A stretch of DNA of 7,675 bases from Anaerolineae bacterium. GTDB lineage: Bacteria > Chloroflexota > Anaerolineae > Aggregatilineales > Phototrophicaceae. The stretch lies in the NCBI GenBank assembly GCA_020848855.1, contig JADLHH010000483.1, forward strand, positions 1-7,675, written 5' to 3'. A program made the translations under genes and the position numbers. Below the pieces are notes generated by a model. It had not been told where the DNA came from. It did not search any database and saw only the letters and a program-made list of their open reading frames with translations. Below, one piece after another: positions 1 to 6,330 of the stretch (positions within the stretch are counted from its first letter, which is position 1; each line of letters begins with the position of its first letter).

Positions 1-1
1 A

Positions 2-70
2 TACAAATTCTCGACAGCTTATCTCGCCTTTCTGTTCATGGCGATGATCCTCGACAAAATTCTCCTGTAG
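2..70 (+). CDS. C-terminal tail of a membrane protein, possibly heme o synthase (CtaB/CyoE-like), partial
   Basis: An open frame enters from the left edge and ends at a TAG at 68-70, leaving 22 codons. The peptide starts YKFSTAYLAFLFMAMILDKI, so it is a hydrophobic helix ending just after an Asp-Lys pair. By memory, this resembles the last transmembrane helix of protoheme IX farnesyltransferases, which often end in a Y-x-S-x-x-Y-L-A-x-L-F-x-A-M-x-x-D pattern. That enzyme farnesylates heme b to heme o in the membrane for cytochrome oxidase assembly. Only the tail is visible, so the family call is a resemblance and not a domain match. The frame is too short to be found by ORF length alone. The spacer palindrome lies 18 bp past its stop. 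Confidence 0.45.
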   Translation, partial: YKFSTAYLAFLFMAMILDKILL

Positions 71-88
71 CACACGACAACGTCCTCG

Positions 89-118
89 GCATGGGGCACG
101 ATATATCATGCCCCATGC
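89..118. repeat. 30-bp near-perfect palindrome
   Basis: The arms GCATGGGGCA (89-98) and TGCCCCATGC (109-118) are exact reverse complements. The centre CGATATATCA is itself palindromic except for one pair (C99/A108). As RNA it would form a strong hairpin between the membrane-protein tail and the propeller gene. No T-run follows on either strand, so it is not a canonical intrinsic terminator. The GGGGC...GCCCC arms resemble the other palindrome at 7493-7520, which hints at a dispersed palindromic repeat class, but the inner sequences differ. Confidence 0.7.
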
Positions 119-120
119 TA

Positions 121-177
121 TGTGGGTATAATCGGCGCTGAAATACGCCGAGGTTTATGTCGTGTGTTGTACCCACA
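121..177 (+). promoter_or_regulatory. Possible nested stem-loop in the leader of the propeller gene
   Basis: TGTGGGTA at 121-128 is the exact complement of TACCCACA at 170-177. Inside it, TCGGCG (132-137) pairs with CGCCGA (146-151) around an 8-nt loop. The outer stem ends exactly where the weak Shine-Dalgarno AAGGA (177-181) of the next gene begins. This could be a structured leader affecting ribosome access, or just DNA symmetry. If transcription starts from the TATAAT at 127-132, the left arm of the outer stem would be missing from the RNA and only the inner hairpin would form. Confidence 0.3.
127..132 (+). promoter_or_regulatory. Candidate -10 box (TATAAT) for the propeller-rqcH-ppk2 unit
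   Basis: A perfect TATAAT hexamer lies 61 bp before the ATG at 194, which would give a 5' leader of about 55 nt. No good -35 hexamer is found 16-18 bp upstream; that stretch falls in the right half of the 89-118 palindrome. There is also no TGn extended -10. The call rests on the -10 match and its position alone. Confidence 0.35.
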
Positions 178-193
178 AGGACGTGCTGAATTT

Positions 194-1258
194 ATGAATC
201 GCAAGTCGATCCTTCTACGAATGATGCTTTGCTTCGCTATATTGGCGTTGTCGAGCGGCGCGCTGGCGCAAAACGCAGATAACGTGACCGCTTTTGAAAT
301 GCGCTGGTCGCCGGATGGTCGCTGGATCGGCGTCGGAAGCGCCGACGGTGTCTGGATTTTTGACGCGGAGCAGGTCGACGCCGAACCCTATCACTATGCT
401 GAAGGGGCTTTGGTCTATGTTGTCGCGTTCGATCCGGTGCGCCCATACGCTGCTTTCGCGCCGGGAGATGGCGAGCAGGTGCGGGTGATCGAAATTGAGA
501 CGGGAGCCGAAGTTTTCGCCGCTGATGCGTCGATCGGCTACGACGAATTTTCGTCGGTGTTTTATGATCTTGGCTACAGCGACGATGGGCAGTATCTTTC
601 CGTGCTGAACACCTCGATGGTCTACGCGCTGGATGCGGCGACCGGGGAGATGGTGCTCATCTTCCCGAACACGGCTTCAGTCCCAAGCTACGCGGGCAGC
701 GGTTGGATGACCTCGCTCGACTACGGCAGTGGAAGCGAGACGCTTCTCGTCAGCGATTGGAGCGCGCATCTGTTTGTGTACGATATTGCCAGCCGAAAAA
801 ACACGATGATACACAGCCTCGACATCAACGACGGCGAAGGCTACCGGCTGGAACGTTTCGAGATCATACCGGAAACGGACTCGATCCTGCTGCTGGGGTG
901 GGGCGCGCTGTACACCTACGATCTGGCAGCCAATACGATGACGCCTCTCGCTGATCTGGGTGATCTGCACGTCGATGGCTTTGACTTAAGTCCTGATGGC
1001 GCTCAGGTGGCAGTCGGCGCGGGCACGAGCTGGTATCTGTACGATCTGGTCGATGATCGACAGGTCGGGGTGTTTGAGAGCGATTTCAGCGACACGACAA
1101 TATCCGAGCGGATTTACTCGCTTGCGTTTAGCCCGGATGGGGATCGCGTGGCGACGCTCCAGACCGACGGGCAGTTGAAAATCTGGGACATTGCCACCGG
1201 CGAAATCATCGCGCAGCTTGGCGCGTTCAGTGGCGGCGTCAGTCAGAAATGGGGCTGA
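194..1258 (+). CDS. Secreted seven-bladed WD40-like beta-propeller protein
   Basis: The 354-residue product begins with a Sec-type signal peptide: a basic start (MNRKSILLR), a hydrophobic core at about 9-20 and an ALA cleavage site before Q26. There is no lipobox cysteine. The rest is propeller repeats. The SPDG turn followed by a beta strand and a Y/W-DhA/D end recurs at about 36-60, 75-105, 126-152, 175-200, 222-248, 263-289 and 310-337, giving seven blades. The last blade (LAFSPDGDRVATL ... LKIWDIATGE) is the most canonical WD40. It is probably a periplasmic or extracellular binding or scaffold protein; no catalytic motif is seen. I chose ATG 194 over an in-frame GTG at 122 because it starts directly at the signal peptide and follows AAGGA (177-181), although the 12-nt spacing is long. 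It ends 27 bp before rqcH, so co-transcription is likely. Confidence 0.85.
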   Translation: MNRKSILLRMMLCFAILALSSGALAQNADNVTAFEMRWSPDGRWIGVGSADGVWIFDAEQVDAEPYHYAEGALVYVVAFDPVRPYAAFAPGDGEQVRVIEIETGAEVFAADASIGYDEFSSVFYDLGYSDDGQYLSVLNTSMVYALDAATGEMVLIFPNTASVPSYAGSGWMTSLDYGSGSETLLVSDWSAHLFVYDIASRKNTMIHSLDINDGEGYRLERFEIIPETDSILLLGWGALYTYDLAANTMTPLADLGDLHVDGFDLSPDGAQVAVGAGTSWYLYDLVDDRQVGVFESDFSDTTISERIYSLAFSPDGDRVATLQTDGQLKIWDIATGEIIAQLGAFSGGVSQKWG

Positions 1259-1285
1259 GAATCCGGCATATTTGTCAGGAATCAT

Positions 1286-3004
1286 ATGTATCTTGACGTA
1301 TTCACGCTTTCGGCGCTGGTAGACGAATTCCTCGACGTGCTCGTCGGCGGGCGCGTGCAGGATTCGCTGAGCGTGGACGAGTTCGGCTTGGGGCTGGAAA
1401 TCTACGCCAACCACCAGCGGCGCTACCTGTACATGAGCGCCGACTCGCAGACGCCGCGCATCCATCTAGTGCCGGACAAGCTGCGGCGCGGTTTGCAGCA
1501 GCCGACCCAGTTGGGGCTGCTGTTCCGGCGCTACGTGGAGGGCGGCATCATTACCCACGTCAGTCAGCCGGACTGGGAGCGTATCATTCACATCGACGTG
1601 CAGGGGCAGGAAGGCGACGTGACGATTATCGTCGAGCCGATGGAGCGGCGCAGCAACCTGCTGCTCGTCCAAGACTCAACGGGGCAGATCATGGACTGCA
1701 TCCGGCGCGTCGGCGCGGGCGAGAACCGCTACCGCGTCAGCCTGCCGGGGCATGAGTACGTCCCGCCGCCCCCGCAAACCGGCAAGCTAAGTCCGTTCGG
1801 GCTGACGCTCGAAAGCCTGATCGGGCTGTTCGACCAGAATCAGGATGCCAGGCGCAAGACGCATCAGGTGTTGACCTCGCGCTTGCTCGGCTTCAGCCCG
1901 CTGCTGGCGAAGGAAGTCGTCTACCGCGCCGGCGGCTTGATTGATCAGAAAGCCGACGACGCCGACCCGGAAAAGCTGCTGGCTGCGCTGAAGGATGTGG
2001 TCGCGCCGCTGCAGCGCCGCGAGTGGCAGCCCGGAATCGCCGAAAACGAGCGCGGCGTCGAAGCCTACAGCGTCTACCCGCTGACGAGCATCGACGGCTG
2101 GCAGCGGGTCGAATCGGTCAGCGAGGCGATGACCCGCTTCTACAACGCGCCGGTGGGCGAAGACGCCTACAACGCCGCCAAAGTCCCGGTGCGCGAGGCG
2201 ATCCACGATGCGATAGGCAAAGTGCGTGGCAAGCTGGAATCGCTCCAGCGTTCGATGACCGACGAGAGCGAGCGCGAAACGCTGCGCCAGAGCGGCGAAC
2301 TGATCCTCGCCTACCAGTACGGCATCGGCAGGGGGCCGACCGAACTGCGGGCGCAGTACGATCTGGATGCGCCGGAGCTGGTGATCGCGCTCGACCCGGC
2401 GTTGACGCCGCTGGAGAATGCCCAGCGCTACTTCGATAAGTATAATCGCGCCAAGCGCGCGCTCGACGACGTGCCCGGCTTGATCCGAGACACCGAGAAC
2501 GAGCTTCAGTTTCTGGCGCAGTTGGATACCGACCTCGAACTGGCGGGCAACTGGCTGGAAATTGACGAGGTACAGCAGGCGCTGCAGGCGCGCGGCTACT
2601 GGAAGGGCAAGCCGAGAGCGCGTATGGGCGGTTCCGGCAAGAGCGCGCCGCTGCGGTTCGTCACGAAAGACGGTTTTGTAATCTGGGTGGGGCGCAACAG
2701 CCGCCAGAACGAGATCGTCACGTTCGACAAAGGCGGTCCGCAGGATTTATGGCTGCACGCGCGCGGCGCTGCCGGGGCGCACGTCATCGTCAAGTTCGAC
2801 GGGCGGCAGATTCCCGAACGAGTGATCGAGGCGGCGGCGGGGCTGGCGGCGTATTACAGCGCGGGGCGGGGCGAAAGCAGCGTGATCGTGGACGTGACGC
2901 CGCGCCGTTATGTCCGCAAGATCAAGGGCGGGGCGGCGGGGATGGTCACTTACCGCAACGAGGAAACGCGGACGGTTGCGCCGCGTGGTGAACTGGGCAT
3001 ATAG
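1286..3004 (+). CDS. rqcH: RqcH / NFACT-family ribosome quality control factor (FbpA-like)
   Basis: The 572-residue product matches the usual length and layout of bacterial RqcH, long annotated as fibronectin-binding protein A. An NFACT-N domain spans about 1-165, with the early Asp (D4), a Q-P-D-W-E-R-I segment at 94-100 and P-M-E-R-R-S-N at 118-124. A helix-hairpin-helix-like stretch lies at about 195-217, a helical coiled-coil middle at about 275-420, and an NFACT-R (DUF814) domain at about 458-560 with DGFVIWVGRNSRQNE and DLWLHARG. In Bacillus subtilis, RqcH binds obstructed 50S subunits carrying peptidyl-tRNA and recruits tRNA-Ala to add alanine tails that mark the stalled peptide for degradation. 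The position of the conserved Asp-Arg pair reads Glu98-Arg99 here by eye alignment. ATG 1286 follows AGGA at 1277-1280. ppk2 starts 10 bp after its stop. Confidence 0.93.
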   Translation: MYLDVFTLSALVDEFLDVLVGGRVQDSLSVDEFGLGLEIYANHQRRYLYMSADSQTPRIHLVPDKLRRGLQQPTQLGLLFRRYVEGGIITHVSQPDWERIIHIDVQGQEGDVTIIVEPMERRSNLLLVQDSTGQIMDCIRRVGAGENRYRVSLPGHEYVPPPPQTGKLSPFGLTLESLIGLFDQNQDARRKTHQVLTSRLLGFSPLLAKEVVYRAGGLIDQKADDADPEKLLAALKDVVAPLQRREWQPGIAENERGVEAYSVYPLTSIDGWQRVESVSEAMTRFYNAPVGEDAYNAAKVPVREAIHDAIGKVRGKLESLQRSMTDESERETLRQSGELILAYQYGIGRGPTELRAQYDLDAPELVIALDPALTPLENAQRYFDKYNRAKRALDDVPGLIRDTENELQFLAQLDTDLELAGNWLEIDEVQQALQARGYWKGKPRARMGGSGKSAPLRFVTKDGFVIWVGRNSRQNEIVTFDKGGPQDLWLHARGAAGAHVIVKFDGRQIPERVIEAAAGLAAYYSAGRGESSVIVDVTPRRYVRKIKGGAAGMVTYRNEETRTVAPRGELGI

Positions 3005-3014
3005 AGAGGTCAGC

Positions 3015-3821
3015 ATGGCAGAACAGCGCTTGATCCCGAAGCCGGGCAGCACGATCAGCCTGAAAGATTACAACCCTGACTATATCGGGGGATTCGACAA
3101 GAAACGCGCCAGAGCCGAGGAGCAGGAACTCGAAGCGCGGCTGGCGGTGCTGCAGGAGAAGCTGTATGCGCAGGGGACGCAGTCGCTGCTGGTCGTCCTG
3201 CAGGCGATGGACGCGGGCGGCAAGGACAGCACGATCAAGAAGGTGTTCAACAGCGTCAACCCGCAGGGTGTTTACGTGACCAGCTTCAAAGCGCCGACTG
3301 CGGAAGAACTGGGGCACGATTTTCTGTGGCGCATCCATCGGCACACGCCCCGCAAAGGCATGATCAGCATTTTCAACCGCAGCCATTACGAGGATGTGCT
3401 GGTCGTGCGGGTGAATGGACTGGTGCCGAGCGAGGTGTGGGAGGCGCGCTACGACCGCATCAACGAGTTTGAGCGGCTGCTGGTCGAGAGCGGCACGCGC
3501 ATCCTCAAGTTCTACCTGCACATCAGCAAGGGCGAGCAGAAGGAACGCCTGCGGGAGCGGCTGGATCGCCCGGAAAAGTGGTGGAAGTTCGATCCGGGCG
3601 ATCTGGCGACGCGCGAGCGCTGGGACGACTACATGATAGCGTTCGAGGACGCGATCGGGCGCTGCAACACGGACTATGCCCCCTGGTACATCGTCCCGGC
3701 GAACCGCAAGTGGTATCGGGACGTGGTGATCACGCGGGCGCTGGTCGAAACGCTCGAAGCCATGAAGGTCGCATACCCCGAACCGAAACAGGATTTCAGC
3801 GATGTTAAGATACCGGATTGA
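3015..3821 (+). CDS. ppk2: PPK2-family polyphosphate:nucleotide phosphotransferase
   Basis: The 268-residue, single-domain protein has PPK2 hallmarks in order. A P-loop-like AMDAGGKDSTIKKV lies at 64-77, a Walker B region ISIFNRSHYEDVLVVRV at 117-133, a lid with EKWWKFDPGDL at about 187-197, and the closing APWYIVPANRKWYRDVVI at 222-239. The family moves phosphate between inorganic polyphosphate and nucleotides. The NRSHYEDV form with Glu126 and the short length fit the subgroup that can act on both NMP and NDP (class III) better than class I, but class assignment by eye is tentative. Translation probably starts at ATG 3015, behind GAGAGG (3004-3009). The frame stays open upstream inside rqcH, but that extension is not PPK2-like. 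It is the last gene of the + strand unit and faces the glycosyltransferase operon. Confidence 0.93.
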   Translation: MAEQRLIPKPGSTISLKDYNPDYIGGFDKKRARAEEQELEARLAVLQEKLYAQGTQSLLVVLQAMDAGGKDSTIKKVFNSVNPQGVYVTSFKAPTAEELGHDFLWRIHRHTPRKGMISIFNRSHYEDVLVVRVNGLVPSEVWEARYDRINEFERLLVESGTRILKFYLHISKGEQKERLRERLDRPEKWWKFDPGDLATRERWDDYMIAFEDAIGRCNTDYAPWYIVPANRKWYRDVVITRALVETLEAMKVAYPEPKQDFSDVKIPD

Positions 3822-3913
3822 TGAAGGGGTTGAATGTTAAATGTAAGAAAAGTTAAAACTGCTCTCGTCATGGTGGGCGTTTCCACTTTTAACCTTTAAC
3901 TGTTTCTACTTTT
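3822..3913. repeat. AT-rich convergent intergenic region with inverted and tandem repeats
   Basis: The 84-bp gap between the converging ppk2 and GT9 genes is far more AT-rich than its surroundings. AAATGTAAGAAAAGTTAAAACT (3839-3860, 22 nt) is an imperfect inverted copy of 3892-3913, with about 17 of 22 positions matching. A shorter exact pair, GTTAAAA (3852-3858) and TTTTAAC (3887-3893), could close a hairpin around a GC-richer loop. GTTTCCACTTTT (3879-3890) recurs as GTTTCTACTTTT (3902-3913) with a 23-bp period, and the second copy contains the GT9 stop codon. It may act as a two-way terminator, but there is no clean GC stem plus T-run, so that role is inference. Confidence 0.5.
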
Positions 3914-5117
3914 GACTATTCGCGTTCATGGCGCGGCGGGCGGCTTCCAGCACCCGCGCCGGGGTGATCTCGCGGACGCATGGGTGATTAGCCGGATCGT
4001 CGTCGCCCCAGTCGAGCACGCGGCACGGGCGGCAGCCGATACTCGTGTAAAGCACCTGCTGGCGCTCCGGCGACCCCCACGCGCCGAACTCAACCGGGTC
4101 GGCGGGACCGAACAGCGCGACGGTCGGCGCTCCCGCCGCGACCGCCAGATGCAGCGGTCCGCTGTCGGGACCGAGGACGACGGCGCAGCGCTCGAACAGC
4201 GCCGCCAGCGAGCCGATGCCGGTGTCGCCCGCCGCGATGCATGAGCGCCGCTTCATCTGCGCGGCGATGCGTCGGCACAGCACCAGTTCGTGATCGCCGC
4301 CGGTCAGGATGACCTGTCCATCAAGCTGATCCGCCAGCGTGTCGGCGACGAACGCCCACTTCGCTTCATCCCACTGCTTGACCCACGTCCCCGAACCCGG
4401 ATGGATAGCGATTAGCGGCGTGCGCGCGCCGATGCCCCACGCTTCCAGGTAGCCTGCGACCCAGCCCCGGTTCTCGTCGTCGACCGGATAGCGCAGCCCC
4501 AGATCGTTCGGATCGATTTTGCCTGCCAGCGCCTCGACCAGCCGGGCGTTCTGCAGGACGGCGTGTTCGTGTCTATGCTCGACCGGGTGCGTCAGAAACG
4601 GGAGCGCGTCCGGCAGATCGTAGCCGATGCGCTGCGGGATGCCGGCGAGGTGCGCCAGCAGCGCGCCCCACCAGTGGTCGGGGCGAAAGATCACCGCCGT
4701 ATCATAGCCGATGCGTCGCAGCGACCGCGCCGACTCCAGCGCAATCTGGTAGGGCGACCCCCAGCTTAGCTTCGCGCCCCGGTTGAAACCGGGAAAGGGC
4801 AGCGTCAGGATCACGTCCAGATCGCTGAAATTCGACAGCACCGTTGCCGACCAGGGACCGACGAGTGCGTGGATTTCGGCATCGGGGTGGGCGGCGCGCA
4901 GCGCGCGAATCGCCGGGGTGGTCAGCAGCACATCCCCCAGATGATCGGGGCGGATCAGCAGAATACGGTTTTTCTGCCCGCGCTGCTGCGGCAGCGGGAT
5001 ATGGGCGAAGGCTTGCAGCAGCCCCCGGCGGATGCGGTGTTTCAGCGGCACGGCATGAACAGCCTGCGCCAGACTGCGGTTGCGCCAGACGAGCGCTTCC
5101 CTATCCAAGTCCAACAT
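3906..5117 (-). CDS. Glycosyltransferase family 9 (heptosyltransferase-like, WaaF/RfaF type)
   Basis: The 403-residue product is a GT-B-fold GT9 enzyme. The N-terminal acceptor domain has RILLIRPDHLGDVLLTTPAI at 51-70, the signature start of ADP-heptose:LPS heptosyltransferase-like proteins. The C-terminal donor domain has LIAIHPGSGTWVKQW (235-249), VILTGGDHE (269-277) and LGPDSGPLHLAVAAGAPTVA (315-334), then the cysteine-containing end CRPC (362-365) with C380. It probably transfers a heptose or similar nucleotide-activated sugar onto a surface glycan or glycolipid. The true donor is unknown, and GT9 members occur outside LPS makers. About 50 residues precede the usual family start. ATG 5117 overlaps the previous gene by 17 bp and has no good Shine-Dalgarno, which suggests translational coupling. 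The last codons lie inside the repeat at 3902-3913. It is the final gene of the - strand operon. Confidence 0.9.
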   Translation of the reverse strand: MLDLDREALVWRNRSLAQAVHAVPLKHRIRRGLLQAFAHIPLPQQRGQKNRILLIRPDHLGDVLLTTPAIRALRAAHPDAEIHALVGPWSATVLSNFSDLDVILTLPFPGFNRGAKLSWGSPYQIALESARSLRRIGYDTAVIFRPDHWWGALLAHLAGIPQRIGYDLPDALPFLTHPVEHRHEHAVLQNARLVEALAGKIDPNDLGLRYPVDDENRGWVAGYLEAWGIGARTPLIAIHPGSGTWVKQWDEAKWAFVADTLADQLDGQVILTGGDHELVLCRRIAAQMKRRSCIAAGDTGIGSLAALFERCAVVLGPDSGPLHLAVAAGAPTVALFGPADPVEFGAWGSPERQQVLYTSIGCRPCRVLDWGDDDPANHPCVREITPARVLEAARRAMNANSQK

Positions 5118-6324
5118 CCCGGTAGATGTCGATCAGGCACGGGATGAGCGCCGACCAATCGTAATACTTGCGGACGATGCGCTTGGCGTCTTTGCCGAGC
5201 GCGCGCCGCTGGTTGGCATCGTTCAGCAGCGAGACGACGCTCTGGGCGAATGTTGTCTCGGTGTCGGCGACGATCAGCGCTTCGCGGGCTTCGCGTTCCA
5301 GCCCGGCGACGGCGATGGACGTGGCGACGACGGCGCAGCCGGCTGCCATCGCTTCCAGAATTTTCAGGCGAGTGCCGCTGCCCATCCGCAGCGGCGCGAC
5401 GTAGACCTGCGCGGCGTGCAGGAACGGCTGCACCTGCACCACCCAGCCTGTGACCTCGACATGCTCGTCTTCGCGCAGGGGCTGTAGGCTGGTGTGCGGC
5501 TTTTGTCCGACGATGTACAGCCGGGCGTCAGGGCGTTCGGCGCGGATGAGCGGCAGTACTGCCTCGGAGAACCACTGCATGGCGTCGACGTTCGGGCGGT
5601 AGTCCATCTTACCGGTGAAAACCAGCACCGCGTCGCCCAGCTCGACCGCCTGCGACGGCTCGGCATAATCGTCGCAGAAGATACCGTTCGACAGCACGTG
5701 AATACGGTGGTCAGCGCGGAACCCGCGCAGCGCGTCGGCATCTTCCGGCGACACGGCGATCACGGCGTCTGCCTGCCCGCAGATCGCGCGCTCGAAACGG
5801 GCGATTCGCTGCGCCTGAATTCGCGAGTAGAGCGCGTTCGGCAGCCGGCTGGTGCTGCCGCCTTCCACGTTGGCGATCACCTGCTGGAGCGCATATTCGG
5901 CATTGTGAGCATCGTAGATCAGTTTCGCGCCCGGCTGAAGCTGCCGGACGAGCGGCAGGTAGATCGCCATTTCCAGCCCTTCGAACTGGATCAGGTCGAA
6001 GTTCGTTTGCTGAAGCATGGCGCGCAGCCGCTCGCGGAAGGCGGGCGCTTCTAGCCGCCGCGCCAGGTCGGGCTGCCCGCTGAGCAGCAGGTCGCGCAGG
6101 CGGTGGACGGGTGTCCGCGCGGGCGGCGCGACGATTTCGACGCGGGCGCAGGCATCGCGCAGCGGTTCCGGGATTTCGGATACCCCGTTGCCGCCGTCAT
6201 GGAAGCTGAGCAGCGACATGGCGTGCCCGGCATGGTGCAAGCCGTGAAGTATTCCAAAGTTGCGCAGCGCCCCGCCCTGATGCGGTGGGTAGGGCAGCGC
6301 GGGAGTCAGCAGCAGAATCTGCAT
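5101..6324 (-). CDS. Family 4 glycosyltransferase (GT4, GT-B fold)
   Basis: The 407-residue, full-length product opens with MQILLLTPALPYPPHQGGAL, the N-terminal strand and Gly-Gly loop of GT4 enzymes. Later come YDAHNAEY (137-144), LSNGI (211-215), FTGKMDYRPNVDAMQWF (236-252), a VTGWV strand (291-295) and the donor-binding PLRMGSGTRLKILEAMAAG (311-329). E324 is the second Glu of the usual E-x7-E motif. The first Glu position is Ser316, as in the GxGTRLK(x)LEAMA subgroup. The MDY-PNVDAM-WF stretch recalls sugar transferases of exopolysaccharide clusters. It probably adds a sugar to a lipid-linked or surface glycan at the cytoplasmic membrane face; donor and acceptor are unknown. The start codon lies 6 bp after the upstream GT4 stop, with GGACGG (6341-6336) as a weak ribosome site. 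The 3' end overlaps the GT9 gene by 17 bp. Confidence 0.9.
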   Translation of the reverse strand: MQILLLTPALPYPPHQGGALRNFGILHGLHHAGHAMSLLSFHDGGNGVSEIPEPLRDACARVEIVAPPARTPVHRLRDLLLSGQPDLARRLEAPAFRERLRAMLQQTNFDLIQFEGLEMAIYLPLVRQLQPGAKLIYDAHNAEYALQQVIANVEGGSTSRLPNALYSRIQAQRIARFERAICGQADAVIAVSPEDADALRGFRADHRIHVLSNGIFCDDYAEPSQAVELGDAVLVFTGKMDYRPNVDAMQWFSEAVLPLIRAERPDARLYIVGQKPHTSLQPLREDEHVEVTGWVVQVQPFLHAAQVYVAPLRMGSGTRLKILEAMAAGCAVVATSIAVAGLEREAREALIVADTETTFAQSVVSLLNDANQRRALGKDAKRIVRKYYDWSALIPCLIDIYRDVGLG

Positions 6325-6330
6325 TGTGCG

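Noticed and set aside
89..118. Classical Rho-independent terminator for the upstream membrane-protein gene
   Set aside because: The stem is strong but no run of Ts follows it. Listed as a palindromic repeat instead.
122..193. In-frame GTG extension of the propeller gene upstream of ATG 194
   Set aside because: It would put 24 non-signal residues before a clear signal peptide, begins in the 121-128 stem next to the TATAAT box, and has no ribosome site of its own.
986..1465. 159-codon - strand frame spanning the propeller/rqcH junction
   Set aside because: It lies antisense to two supported genes and crosses their boundary, and its translation shows no family resemblance.
2946..3521. 191-codon antisense open frame over rqcH/ppk2
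   Set aside because: It is a shadow frame in GC-rich coding DNA. The composition is Arg/His/Ala/Leu-rich with no recognisable domain, opposite two certain genes.
3839..3913. CRISPR-like or insertion-sequence remnant in the convergent gap
   Set aside because: The repeats are too few, imperfect and AT-biased, have no regular spacers, and are not accompanied by a transposase fragment or target-site duplication.
5494..6054. 186-codon + strand open frame opposite the second GT4 gene
   Set aside because: It is a shadow of a well-supported glycosyltransferase, with no domain signal or independent start signals.
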